Assembly (NCBI GenBank): GCA_041751875.1
Contig: JBGSIC010000031.1
Location: 1 to 39,054 of the forward strand
Reading direction: 5' to 3'
From: JBGSIC01 sp041751875
GTDB taxonomy: Bacteria > Bdellovibrionota > FAC87 > UBA2466 > JACKAF01
Length of the DNA stretch: 39,054 nucleotides
Made by a program: the position numbers and the translations under genes. Below the pieces are notes generated by a model, which saw only the letters and a program-made list of their open reading frames with translations, searched no databases and was not told where the DNA came from. Of this stretch, positions 7,575-15,760 are shown in pieces; position 1 is the first letter of the stretch, and each line of letters begins with the position of its first letter.

Positions 7575-8375
7575 CTAGTACCCAACAATGCCGTAACGCT
7601 TCAAAGAACGTTCGAAAAATAACGACGGTAGAACCAACATGAGAACCGAAACGATCGATAAGTAGGTCAAGGCGCTAACCGTGTGCGTGGAACTTCCATA
7701 CACATAAAGCTCTTGGATCAAACGCGCAGCATGAAAAGTAGGCAATAGGTGCACAAACCCGTGCAAAAATTTAGGCAGTGTTTCAATAGGGTAGTAAAAG
7801 CAACTCAAAAAGCTAACAAGCTGGATGGAGTAGTCGAAGAGGAAAGACTTTCCTTCCCAGCAGAGAGCAAGAGTGGCCCCAATCAGACTTAAACCAAAAG
7901 CAAAAAGGGCAAGAAGTGCGAATGTAAGAATAGATAGCGCAAAAGCAGAAAACGGAATCGCGCTGAAGTACGCTACGCCCGCAAAAAGAACGACACCAAC
8001 AACGAAGTGTAGTGTCCCAGAACCTAGAATAAATCCGAATATCATTTCAATGGTCGAAACAGGGGAAATAAGGGTAGCCGTCACGGTTTCCCACCACTTT
8101 TCCATCACCATGCGGGTGCGGAAGATATACACCGAGGCGAGGATTACGCCGTGGCAGGTCGTTCCAATCAAAACGAAGGTATGAAAGTTCTCCGCTGTGA
8201 CCATTCCCAAAGCTAACCCGCTTTGTCCGAGAAAGCCGGCGTATAGGAAATACATTAGAATAGCGGTTTTGACGGGGCTGAATAGGTTCGATGCCAGGTA
8301 TTCCCAAAAAAAGCGCGTATTCAGTCGCCACTCTTTGAGAGCAACCGCTAGAATGCGATCGGTAGTGCGGCTCAT
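7575..8375 (-). CDS. ABC-2 type transporter permease
   Basis: 266 residues with about six hydrophobic membrane spans. The topology is that of ABC-2 permeases: a cytoplasmic N-terminal segment (TTDRILAVALKEWRLNTRFFW), a central amphipathic part with the loop FRTRMVMEKWWETVTATLISPVS before span 3, and a short basic C-terminal tail. The family exports polysaccharides, lipids, drugs or ions; the substrate cannot be told from sequence. The ATG is preceded by GGAGG with 7-base spacing and overlaps the stop of the ATPase gene as ATGA, so the two are co-translated. Confidence 0.9.
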   Translation of the reverse strand: MSRTTDRILAVALKEWRLNTRFFWEYLASNLFSPVKTAILMYFLYAGFLGQSGLALGMVTAENFHTFVLIGTTCHGVILASVYIFRTRMVMEKWWETVTATLISPVSTIEMIFGFILGSGTLHFVVGVVLFAGVAYFSAIPFSAFALSILTFALLALFAFGLSLIGATLALCWEGKSFLFDYSIQLVSFLSCFYYPIETLPKFLHGFVHLLPTFHAARLIQELYVYGSSTHTVSALTYLSIVSVLMLVLPSLFFERSLKRYGIVGY

Positions 8376-9166
8376 GCGTTTGCCTCCACGGGAGGGGCGT
8401 CAATCAGTTTAGTAAACACCTGAGGAATAGTTTGAACTTGGTAGCGATTGAGCACTTCAATCTTTGAACCGTAGGTGCGGACTCTTCCCTTATCGATAAT
8501 GCAAACATCATCAGCCAGAGCATCCGCCTCTTCCATGTAGTGTGTGGTCAAAAGAATCGTGCAGGGAAGTGTGCGGATAAAACTGCGAAGCTGCATCGCT
8601 AGGTGGATATCGATCCCCAGCGTAGGTTCATCCAAAATGAGAAGTTCAGGGGAGTGAATCATTGCCCGGGCGAGTGCTAGTTTAACTTTCATGCCAAAAG
8701 AGAAACTTTCTACCAACTGGTCAAGATGCTTCGTAAGCGAAAGCATTTCACCTAGTTCATCGATACGGGCGTCGAGTTTTTGTACCCCATATAACTTTCC
8801 GAAATACTCCAGATTCTCCCGAGCGGTAAGACGATGGTAGATCAAGGAGCCGCCCAGGCAGAGGCCAATGCGGTTGCGGACTTCATTCGGATTAAGACCA
8901 AAAATTTTTACATTACCTGTTTTGGGTAAACGCGCGCCTGTGATGACTTTAATCAGTGTAGTTTTCCCGGAACCGTTGCGACCAAGCAGCGCGGTGATGC
9001 GGCCCGATCGAAGGCTGAGATCTATGCCTTGAAGAGCGTTGTGTTTCTGCGCAACGACCTTATGGAAGGGGAGACGTAAGCCTTTAAACAGAGGGACTTT
9101 TATCGGTGTCTCGTAGTCGAAGGAGACTCCAGATACTTCGATGGCGATGGGGGAAGCACTCTTCAT
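8372..9166 (-). CDS. ABC transporter ATP-binding protein
   Basis: 264 residues from the ATG at 9166. It has Walker A GRNGSGKTT, a signature region SFGMKVKLALARAMIHSP (SFGMK replaces the usual LSGGQ), Walker B LLILDEPTLGID and the H-loop TTHYMEEAD. It powers the permease encoded immediately after it. An in-frame ATG at 9193 would add 9 residues, but it lies inside a perfect terminator-like hairpin (9183-9206), so I prefer 9166; neither start has a good Shine-Dalgarno. The gene order after a BY-kinase suggests export of a glycan or glycolipid, though a generic exporter is possible. Confidence 0.92.
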   Translation of the reverse strand: MKSASPIAIEVSGVSFDYETPIKVPLFKGLRLPFHKVVAQKHNALQGIDLSLRSGRITALLGRNGSGKTTLIKVITGARLPKTGNVKIFGLNPNEVRNRIGLCLGGSLIYHRLTARENLEYFGKLYGVQKLDARIDELGEMLSLTKHLDQLVESFSFGMKVKLALARAMIHSPELLILDEPTLGIDIHLAMQLRSFIRTLPCTILLTTHYMEEADALADDVCIIDKGRVRTYGSKIEVLNRYQVQTIPQVFTKLIDAPPVEANA

Positions 9167-9171
9167 GGGAT

Positions 9172-9206
9172 TAAACAAAAGTGCGGGCTGCATTGCTGCA
9201 GCCCGC
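9172..9206 (-). terminator. Strong intrinsic terminator or attenuator after the BY-kinase gene
   Basis: Read on the minus strand: GCGGGCTGCA, loop GCAA (a GNRA tetraloop), TGCAGCCCGC, then ACTTTTGTTTAA. The 10-bp perfect GC-rich stem (9206-9197 with 9192-9183) and T-rich tail fit a rho-independent terminator. It lies 25 bp past the kinase stop and before the preferred ATPase start, so it could lower expression of the exporter relative to the kinase. Confidence 0.7.
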
Positions 9207-9230
9207 GGATCAATTAAAGAACTTCAGTTA

Positions 9231-11366
9231 CTAAGCTGATGCCTTAGCGTGCTTGCGGCGCGAGAAGTAGTAGTAGTACGAACCGCGTCCACGTTGCCGG
9301 CTTAAGGGCAGGCAGTTCAAGGCGATACCAACCGGAGCCTTTGAGAATATCTTGCAGGTTTGCAAGGCTTCGGTGATGTCCTTCGGACGGGTTTGATACA
9401 TGCGCGCAACGAGCACGATGAGGTCGCCGATGCCGGCCCACTGGTGCGCCAAGCTTGACGCGAACAGAGGAGGGGTATCGATGAAGATCATGTCGTACTG
9501 AGTGCGGAGTTGCTCAAGTTGCTTGGTCACCGGGGTTAAGAAGTTCGGTGAAGACACGCTTTGAGCACGACCACCGCGAGGAAGGAAGTGAATTCCTTCG
9601 TGTCGCGTTTCCACAATCAGCGACTTCATATCAGGTTGCTCATTCGGATTGTCGACAATCGATTTCAAACCAGGCGTATGGTCCTCGGGAATTCCGAAGA
9701 ACGAGTTCGGGTGCGCGGTCAGTAGGTCACCGTCGATGAACAAGCAGCGGCGTCCTGGGCTTTTTGAGGCTAAGCTCAAGAAGTACGTTACCGTGCTTTT
9801 TCCTTCCCCAGCTTGAGGGGAGGTGACGATTGCAACCGGGCAAAGCTTTGCTTTCGTTTCGCGCAGGATGCGATAGCTCATGATTTTTAGGTACTCAAGA
9901 GCAAAGGGATTAAGCGTGTTCACATTGCCGAACCATTCCTTGAAGACAGGAATCTTACCCAAAACGGGCAGGTTGAGGCGATGTGCGTCGGCTTCGGTAT
10001 CCAAGCGCGGGAAGAAAGTAATTAGCAGAATCGAAGTCACGATGAGCACAAAGATGCTCAATGACGACGCCGCAAACAAGTGGCGGGAAAGCTGCGGTTC
10101 AATACGGTGCCCACTGCGGGTGGGCTGATTCAACCGGAAGATTTCCGAACGTACGGCCGAAAGTTCGATTTCGGTGTCCTGTTCTTTCTTGTACAAGTTA
10201 GAAAGCAGTTTGCTCTTGTGTTGGCGCTCGGCTTTCAAGCGAGAGTACTCGAGCTCGAGCTCGCGGAACTGGCTCTTTTGATTCTGTACGTTGTGAATCT
10301 CTTTCTGAAGATTGTTCTTTTTGACCATGTTGATGTTGTATTGCATTTCCAACTCAACCAACATGTCTCTACGATCTTTGTCAGAAAAGGGATTCTTTTC
10401 GAGACTCTTTTGCTGTTCAGAAGCAACCGTTTCGATTTGATTCGAAACAAGGCCAATTTCACGCTTGATAAGGGCAAGGCGTTGTTCCTTGTCCAAACCT
10501 TCACTCGCTTTGGTGAGCTGTTCTTTGTAGAGCAACTCAGACAACCGAGCGGCGAGGGCACTGCGGGTTTCTTCGTACGATCCCGCCGTAGGCGAACTCG
10601 TATTTGGCAAACCGGTGAAGAGCTTTTTGATAGAGCGGTTGGTTCGGAGTTTTTGCTCCGTATCCAGCTGACGATTACGCAAGCTCTGCAAACTCTTGTT
10701 TTCGATAATCGCGGTCAAGAAACCAATGAATTCTTGGTTTTTCTTTTCAAAGTCCGCAATCTGGAGTTCGCGCTCAACAATTTGTTTGGAAAGAGCAGCA
10801 ATTTGGCGACCCAAGAACTCACGTTTCGCTTGGATGCCGCGCTGCCCAATCTCAGGGTAAATTGTCTGGAGCGTGTTTAAGTAAACTTGGCAAAGATCGT
10901 GAGCCGCGTCGGGATTCTGGGCGATACAGCGGACGTAGTAAATATCGCTGTTCTTATCCCAGGTGAGTGACACCCAATTTGCCAACGTTCCTGCGGGATA
11001 GGAAACGCCGCGAGGGAAGAAAAGGCGAAGATGAGAAGGCCGTTCCTCGTTGTGAAAGAAGCTTGTTAGTTCATCACGGAATCTTTCCATGACTTCATGG
11101 CTTCTGAGCAACTGCACCATGTTCTGCTTGTTCGCGTCGCGTCGGTTGCGTCCTGCCCCCGCAAAGACTGACTGATATATCTCGTGTCGCGATGTATCGA
11201 TGAGAATCGATGCGCGCGATTCGTAGATATTCGGTGTTTTGGCGAACTTCAGCATCCAGAATCCGTAGACGGCTACGATTTCTAGCAGAAAGACCCACCA
11301 GTGGGTCCTAATGTAGCTGAGGGCCTTGAATAGTATTTGGAATTCGTTCGTAGTTTGTGTTTTCAT
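9231..11366 (-). CDS. Wzc/GumC-type polysaccharide co-polymerase with BY-kinase domain
   Basis: 711 residues. Two membrane spans (about 22-40 and 431-452) flank a periplasmic Wzz-like region with long coiled coils (about 180-410). The cytoplasmic BY-kinase domain has Walker A SPQAGEGKST (516-525), Walker A' CLFIDGD (541-547) and Walker B MIFIDTPP (626-633). The tail has a tyrosine cluster SYYYYF (696-701), the usual autophosphorylation site. Such proteins control chain length and export of capsule or exopolysaccharide. It is first in the minus-strand operon with the ABC exporter. Usual Wza and Wzy partners are not nearby. Start ATG follows AAGAAG, a weak ribosome site. Confidence 0.93.
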   Translation of the reverse strand: MKTQTTNEFQILFKALSYIRTHWWVFLLEIVAVYGFWMLKFAKTPNIYESRASILIDTSRHEIYQSVFAGAGRNRRDANKQNMVQLLRSHEVMERFRDELTSFFHNEERPSHLRLFFPRGVSYPAGTLANWVSLTWDKNSDIYYVRCIAQNPDAAHDLCQVYLNTLQTIYPEIGQRGIQAKREFLGRQIAALSKQIVERELQIADFEKKNQEFIGFLTAIIENKSLQSLRNRQLDTEQKLRTNRSIKKLFTGLPNTSSPTAGSYEETRSALAARLSELLYKEQLTKASEGLDKEQRLALIKREIGLVSNQIETVASEQQKSLEKNPFSDKDRRDMLVELEMQYNINMVKKNNLQKEIHNVQNQKSQFRELELEYSRLKAERQHKSKLLSNLYKKEQDTEIELSAVRSEIFRLNQPTRSGHRIEPQLSRHLFAASSLSIFVLIVTSILLITFFPRLDTEADAHRLNLPVLGKIPVFKEWFGNVNTLNPFALEYLKIMSYRILRETKAKLCPVAIVTSPQAGEGKSTVTYFLSLASKSPGRRCLFIDGDLLTAHPNSFFGIPEDHTPGLKSIVDNPNEQPDMKSLIVETRHEGIHFLPRGGRAQSVSSPNFLTPVTKQLEQLRTQYDMIFIDTPPLFASSLAHQWAGIGDLIVLVARMYQTRPKDITEALQTCKIFSKAPVGIALNCLPLSRQRGRGSYYYYFSRRKHAKASA

Positions 11367-11635
11367 GGCTTCTTGTCTAGCTTTACGGATGATTGTTGGA
11401 GAAAGGTTAGGGAAATATGCTCAAAAGAACATATTTTCTTTGACTACGCGAGTCGCTAAGGCTGATGAGCTTTAGACGCGCTGTTAAAGCTGGGGCAGGT
11501 CGCACGTCTTTGAGCTTAAGAGAAAAGCCGAGAACTCGAGAATCCCTACCGACGGAAAACACCGTACTAATATTTTCTCATTATTATGCAAATGCCGTTA
11601 ACTCGGCGCGGCGCTCATTTAATTGAAGCAAATCC
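11367..11635 (-). other. Intergenic region upstream of the BY-kinase operon
   Basis: About 270 bp without a gene. It should hold the promoter for the minus-strand envelope operon, but I find no convincing -35/-10 pair. Visible structure: an interrupted inverted repeat GAAATATG (11412-11419) / CATATTTTC (11430-11438), operator-like, and GAAGCAA (11625-11631) / TTGCTTC (11639-11645) around the stop of the next gene, a weak terminator candidate with no T-run. Confidence 0.35.
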
Positions 11636-12730
11636 TTATTGCTTCATCATCGGTAGTGCAGGGATGGCGAGATCAAAGCTTCGTCGTGCAAGCGGATCAG
11701 CCCAATTCACCGCGCTCTTACTGCTTTTATCTGTGGAAGAAGTGCTATCTCCCAAGCTCGCAAGCTGCGTTCCGCCTTGGCTTCTTTGAGGAGGAGGACT
11801 TGCCACGAACGCTTCTCCGCCTCGCGAGAAGGTCAGGCCGAGTTTTTTCTCAGCTGGGTAGAAAACAATCCCGCCCGTTGTGCCTGGGCGACCGTAGTAC
11901 GCCGACGTGCGTGTGGAATCCATCGCGTCGCCGCGCAACCAACTTTTTGTACCGGGATCCCAAATCCAGGTGTCGCTAAGTTTTCCCGCAAGCAGGTTTT
12001 GGTTCGCTGCGATGTTGCGATCGGTTGTTAGAAATTTCACGCCATTAATCTCGAATTCGATCACTTCGCCAGCCGTTTGACTAGAAGGCGAGGTTGCCGC
12101 GCCTACGTCTGCTGTCGTAGCGGTATCTGAAACGGGACGAGAAAGTTGCTGCGTCGGCTGAGCTTGCAAACTCGTAATGGAGCGAGCACTACTGCCAGAA
12201 ACGCCGGGCGTTGCGCCACTTAAACTTTGTTGGCCGTTCGAAAAACCCTGGGAAGAAGTCGAAGCAGGAATACCTGACGGCGCTGCTTGGAGGCCGTTGT
12301 TATGAAAGTCATTGTTGTTTCTCACTACGCGTCCGCCGCCACAGCTAGAACCGGAGCATCCTCCACCACCACAGGAAGGACCACTGCATCCCCCACTACC
12401 GCAGCTGGGACCGGAGCAAACGCCTCCGCCGCACGAAGGTCCACTACATGCCCCACCGCCGCAGCTGGGACCAGAACATCCCCCAGACCCACATGAAGGG
12501 CCGCTGCATCCTCCGCCTCCGCAACTCGGACCGGAGCAGCCACCTCGTCGGACCTGACCACACGGCCCGCCACGACCACAAGAACTTCCTCCCCCGAACC
12601 AGGATCGGGAAAACATTCCACCACCACCGCAGCTACGTCCGCGGCAGCGCGCTTCGGCTGTTTGCGTAAACGCTAACAGTGATAATGAAAGCAGAAAAAA
12701 ACTGGAAAGATAAAACTTGCGATATGACAT
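11636..12730 (-). CDS. Secreted Gly/Cys-repeat protein
   Basis: 364 residues from ATG 12730 (a GTG at 12739 is in frame). A signal peptide ends near AEA (about residue 27). Next comes a Cys/Gly-rich zone with RSCGGGG and SSCGRGGPCG, then seven tandem 10-residue repeats of consensus GGCSGPSCGG (about 63-132). A Ser/Thr/Gln-rich linker leads to a C-terminal region (about 225-325) with strands such as EVIEFEINGVKFLTTD and SDTWIWDPGTKSWLRGD. I do not recognise the family. The repeats recall keratin-associated proteins and could form disulfides or bind metal; both ideas are inference. AAGGGG lies about 10 bases before the ATG, inside a hairpin. Confidence 0.75.
   Translation of the reverse strand: MSYRKFYLSSFFLLSLSLLAFTQTAEARCRGRSCGGGGMFSRSWFGGGSSCGRGGPCGQVRRGGCSGPSCGGGGCSGPSCGSGGCSGPSCGGGACSGPSCGGGVCSGPSCGSGGCSGPSCGGGGCSGSSCGGGRVVRNNNDFHNNGLQAAPSGIPASTSSQGFSNGQQSLSGATPGVSGSSARSITSLQAQPTQQLSRPVSDTATTADVGAATSPSSQTAGEVIEFEINGVKFLTTDRNIAANQNLLAGKLSDTWIWDPGTKSWLRGDAMDSTRTSAYYGRPGTTGGIVFYPAEKKLGLTFSRGGEAFVASPPPQRSQGGTQLASLGDSTSSTDKSSKSAVNWADPLARRSFDLAIPALPMMKQ
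12335..12544 (-). repeat. Seven tandem 30-bp units encoding Gly/Cys decapeptides
   Basis: The DNA encodes seven consecutive decapeptides. In coding order the variants are GGCSGPSCGG, GGCSGPSCGS, GGCSGPSCGG, GACSGPSCGG, GVCSGPSCGS, GGCSGPSCGG and GGCSGSSCGG. Copies differ mostly at one or two residues, so the array is likely prone to unit gain and loss. It is a coding minisatellite, not CRISPR: there are no spacers. Confidence 0.9.
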
Positions 12731-12737
12731 GTCCCGC

Positions 12738-12766
12738 ACCCCTTAGGGTCCATTTCTGCAAGGGGT
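12738..12766 (-). promoter_or_regulatory. Hairpin sequestering the ribosome site of the Gly/Cys-repeat gene
   Basis: On the minus strand ACCCCTT (12766-12760) pairs perfectly with AAGGGGT (12744-12738), with a 15-nt loop. The second arm is the only Shine-Dalgarno-like sequence before the ATG at 12730. Folding would hide it. The pairing is visible; regulation is inference. Confidence 0.4.
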
Positions 12767-12784
12767 ATTCCAGCTCACGCACAG

Positions 12785-12818
12785 AATACAGCTAAGAGAT
12801 TGACCTTTCTGCTGTATT
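12785..12818. repeat. Inverted repeat in the divergent promoter region
   Basis: AATACAGC (12785-12792) and GCTGTATT (12811-12818) are perfect inverted copies separated by 18 bp. They lie between the divergently transcribed Gly/Cys-repeat gene and the acyl-CoA synthetase gene. It could be an operator. The rest of 12767-13024 shows no gene and no clear promoter pair. Confidence 0.35.
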
Positions 12819-13024
12819 TAATTCTGTTCCCTGAAACAAACGGTTTTACGGGGAGGCGATAGTGTCATTCCTTTCAACACTCCTTTTCACAAATTGCAAA
12901 AGTTAGCCTTCCCAAGCGCGAGACTGAGCTGAAACAATTGTTGCACTTTGTACCCCTCCGCTGAACACAGCTTGTACAAGAACCCAGCCTGGACAAATCG
13001 AGACCGATGCTTGAGGATAGGGCA

Positions 13025-14848
13025 ATGGAAAACCCTAAGCCGATGTGGATTCCTTCACCTGAGGAAGTGAAGGCCACCAATTTGTATCGTGCTTTTACTG
13101 GATTGGGTCTTTCTACTTACCTCGAGTTTCATCGCTGGTCTGTGCAAAACAGAGAATTGTTCTGGCAGCATGCCGTGCAAACGCTCTCGATTCCTTTCAA
13201 GAAGCCGTTTCAAAAAGTGCTTGATGTGAGCGCAGGTGTGCACGCACCAAAGTGGTATGTGGGAGCAGAACTCAATATTGTCGATGCGTGTTTCCAAGCG
13301 CCAGGCGATCAGACGGCCGTTTTATGGGATGACGGCTCGGGAGAATTAAAACGTCTTACTTACGAAGAGCTGCGTCTCGAGTCGCAGAGAGTGGCACGCT
13401 CATTGGTAGAATCGGGCTTTGAAAAGGGCGACGCCATTGCGATCGATATGCCCATGACGATGGAATCTGTCAGTATTTACTTGGGAATCATTATGATGGG
13501 CGGAGTGGCCATTTCTATCGCAGATAGTTTTGCGCCGGAGGAGATTCGCACCCGTCTTAAACTAGCCCGCGCCAAAGCCATTTTTACTCAGGATGTAATG
13601 GTACGCGGAGGAAAGATCCTGCCATTGTACGAGAAAGTTTGCGACGCCGATGCGCCGCTTGCGATTGTGCTGGCGCACGGTCAAGCGGACACGGTATTGC
13701 GCCCTACCGACAAATGGTGGAAGGAGTTTCTTGTTTCGGACACTCTATTTACCAGCGTTCCTGCTGCACCGGACTCCCCTGTTAACATCCTTTTTTCATC
13801 GGGAACCACAGGAGAACCGAAAGCGATTCCCTGGGTGCAGACCACGCCCATTAAATGCGCTACCGACGCGTATTTTCACCATGACGTGCAACCAGGGGAT
13901 GTCATAGCTTGGCCCACAAACCTGGGGTGGATGATGGGGCCCTGGCTCATTTTTGCCGCCCTTATAAATCGCGGGACCATTGCACTCTACTACGACGTGC
14001 CCACTGATGAAGCGTTCGGAAAGTTCGTTGAACAAGCGAAAGTGAACATCTTAGGGTTGGTGCCAAGTTTGGTAAAAATTTGGCGACAAACGGGGTGCAT
14101 GGAAAAATGTGACTGGAGTCGTATCAAAGCCTTTAGCTCCACTGGAGAATGTTCCAATAGCGACGATTACGCTTATCTTATGTCTCTTGCGGGAAACCGT
14201 CCGGTCATTGAGTATTGTGGCGGAACAGAAATTGGGGGCGGATTTATCACAGGCACTTTGGTGCAATCTGCTGCGCCGGGACTGTTTTCGACCCCAGCCC
14301 TGGGAATCGACTTTGTGATTTTGAACGAAAGGGGCGAAGAGACGCCGCAAGGAGAGCTCTTTTTAATTCCTCCCTCAGTAGGTTTGTCTTCGACTTTGGT
14401 GAATCGCGATCACTACGAAGTTTATTACGCCGATACGCCCAAGTCCCCAGCGGGCGAAGTTCTACGCCGGCACGGAGATCAGTTTGAACGGGTCGGGGAG
14501 TTTTTTCGGGGGCACGGTCGTGTCGACGACACGATGAATCTCGGCGGAATTAAAACGAGCTCAGCGGAAATCGAGCACCTTCTTAACCAAGTGCCCGGGG
14601 TCAAAGAAACAGCTGCGATCGCTGTTAATCCTCCTGGCGGCGGCCCCAGCCTCCTGGTCATTTACTGTGTTCTATCGGATGCAAAGAGGGCCGGAGAGAT
14701 GAAATCCGCGTTCCAGACAAAAATAAAGTCGGATCTCAATCCTCTCTTTAAAGTGCACGATGTCCGCGTAGTAGACAAACTTCCCCGAACAGCTTCGAAT
14801 AAAGTGATGCGGCGCGTGTTACGCGATGAGTATGAAATTAAGCCCTAG
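13025..14848 (+). CDS. AMP-forming acyl-CoA synthetase-like enzyme
   Basis: 607 residues of the ANL superfamily (acetyl/acyl-CoA synthetase branch), with some resemblance to plant peroxisomal acyl-activating enzymes AAE17/18. The AMP-binding loop NILFSSGTTGEPKAI is at about 254-268, the adenine-site region STGE and EYCGGTEIGGG follow, and the C-terminal catalytic lysine lies in PRTASNKVMRR (about 590-600). The reaction is carboxylate + ATP + CoA to acyl-CoA + AMP + PPi. An N-terminal ACS-type segment (WSVQNRELFWQ) is present. I chose ATG 13025 because GAGG sits 8 bases upstream; ATG 13007 lacks one. The substrate is unknown and no metabolic partner lies nearby. Confidence 0.88.
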   Translation: MENPKPMWIPSPEEVKATNLYRAFTGLGLSTYLEFHRWSVQNRELFWQHAVQTLSIPFKKPFQKVLDVSAGVHAPKWYVGAELNIVDACFQAPGDQTAVLWDDGSGELKRLTYEELRLESQRVARSLVESGFEKGDAIAIDMPMTMESVSIYLGIIMMGGVAISIADSFAPEEIRTRLKLARAKAIFTQDVMVRGGKILPLYEKVCDADAPLAIVLAHGQADTVLRPTDKWWKEFLVSDTLFTSVPAAPDSPVNILFSSGTTGEPKAIPWVQTTPIKCATDAYFHHDVQPGDVIAWPTNLGWMMGPWLIFAALINRGTIALYYDVPTDEAFGKFVEQAKVNILGLVPSLVKIWRQTGCMEKCDWSRIKAFSSTGECSNSDDYAYLMSLAGNRPVIEYCGGTEIGGGFITGTLVQSAAPGLFSTPALGIDFVILNERGEETPQGELFLIPPSVGLSSTLVNRDHYEVYYADTPKSPAGEVLRRHGDQFERVGEFFRGHGRVDDTMNLGGIKTSSAEIEHLLNQVPGVKETAAIAVNPPGGGPSLLVIYCVLSDAKRAGEMKSAFQTKIKSDLNPLFKVHDVRVVDKLPRTASNKVMRRVLRDEYEIKP

Positions 14849-14899
14849 CGCATTCTTTCGCAGGCACTTTTCTACCTAAATCGAATTGTTCGACTTATA

Positions 14900-15760
14900 A
14901 TGACTGAAATGGAATTCCTGCTCCAAACCCTTCACGGGCCATATACTTATCTCATTGTGTTTCAAGTGCTGGTGATCAGCGTACTGATGCTCCTGCTACT
15001 TTGGTTCATGGTGAAAAGAACCCTTCGCCGAGAAGCACTGGCCGGTGCCGGAAACGATCTGTTGAGTTTCTCTCCTCCGGTGTCACCTGTTCATGCGGAG
15101 CCCGTGCCTCAGAAAGTCTTGAAAGAGGAAAAAGAACCCATGCCGGCAGCGGAACAGACAGCTCCGGCAGAGACCATACCGGTGGCTTCCCAAAATACAC
15201 CCGATAACCAAGCGCTATTGGAAAAAGTGCAGTACCTGGAAACGAAACTGCTCGAGTACGAGATCCTTCAAGATGAGATTGGAACGCTCAAGAAGCTTAA
15301 AAAAGAGAATGAAGAGTTGCGCAGTAAGGTGCAGAGCTTAAGCGCCAAGTCTGTCGAGGCTAAGAAGGAAAAGAAAGATTCGCGCAAAGCCAATACAGTC
15401 GCACGCGAGCCCCAGCTCAGTGGGGATTCCGCCCACACGGATGTGTTTGAGAAGGAGCCTCTGGTTGAGCTTGCGACTCCCATCGATGAAAAGATTTTGG
15501 AACCCAAGCCGGTAGCGGCGCCCGTAGCCAAAACCCCCAAGAAAGAAGTAGAGACGCCGGCGAAAGCATCCACCCCCGTGACTCCCGCTTCTGCGGCGGC
15601 TAAGGCGCCTGGCAGCGCACCCAAGGCTGAAAAGCCCAAGTCAGCAACAGCAGCAAAGCCTCAGGCCGAAGGAGATGGCACCTCAGCTGTTCTCGCCGGT
15701 ATTTTGGATCAATTAGAAGAGTTGAGTAAGGAAGACGAAAAGAAAAAGACCGGAAGCTAA
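14900..15760 (+). CDS. Membrane-anchored coiled-coil protein, hypothetical
   Basis: 286 residues. One N-terminal membrane span (about 15-38) is followed by basic residues VKRTLRRE, then a Pro/Ala/Glu-rich linker. A coiled coil runs about 104-160 with heptads such as LLEKVQYLETKLLEYEILQDEI. A long Lys/Ala/Pro-rich low-complexity segment follows, then a short C-terminal helix ILDQLEELSKEDEKK. The form suggests an inner-membrane protein with a cytoplasmic tail, perhaps a scaffold. I do not recognise it. It starts 51 bp after the synthetase gene; no Shine-Dalgarno is visible, but a small hairpin TCGAA-TTG-TTCGA precedes the ATG. Its TAA overlaps the TAG of the convergent gene. Confidence 0.7.
   Translation: MTEMEFLLQTLHGPYTYLIVFQVLVISVLMLLLLWFMVKRTLRREALAGAGNDLLSFSPPVSPVHAEPVPQKVLKEEKEPMPAAEQTAPAETIPVASQNTPDNQALLEKVQYLETKLLEYEILQDEIGTLKKLKKENEELRSKVQSLSAKSVEAKKEKKDSRKANTVAREPQLSGDSAHTDVFEKEPLVELATPIDEKILEPKPVAAPVAKTPKKEVETPAKASTPVTPASAAAKAPGSAPKAEKPKSATAAKPQAEGDGTSAVLAGILDQLEELSKEDEKKKTGS

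Noticed and set aside
10080..10880. Long plus-strand open frame of 266 codons
   Set aside because: It is antisense to the coiled-coil region of the BY-kinase gene, where codon bias opens the opposite strand.
12335..12544. Short regular repeats resembling a CRISPR array
   Set aside because: Units are tandem 30-bp without unique spacers and stay in frame within a secreted protein.
12312..12557. Plus-strand open frame rich in Pro
   Set aside because: It is the antisense shadow of the Gly/Cys repeat; it has no start context and no independent support.
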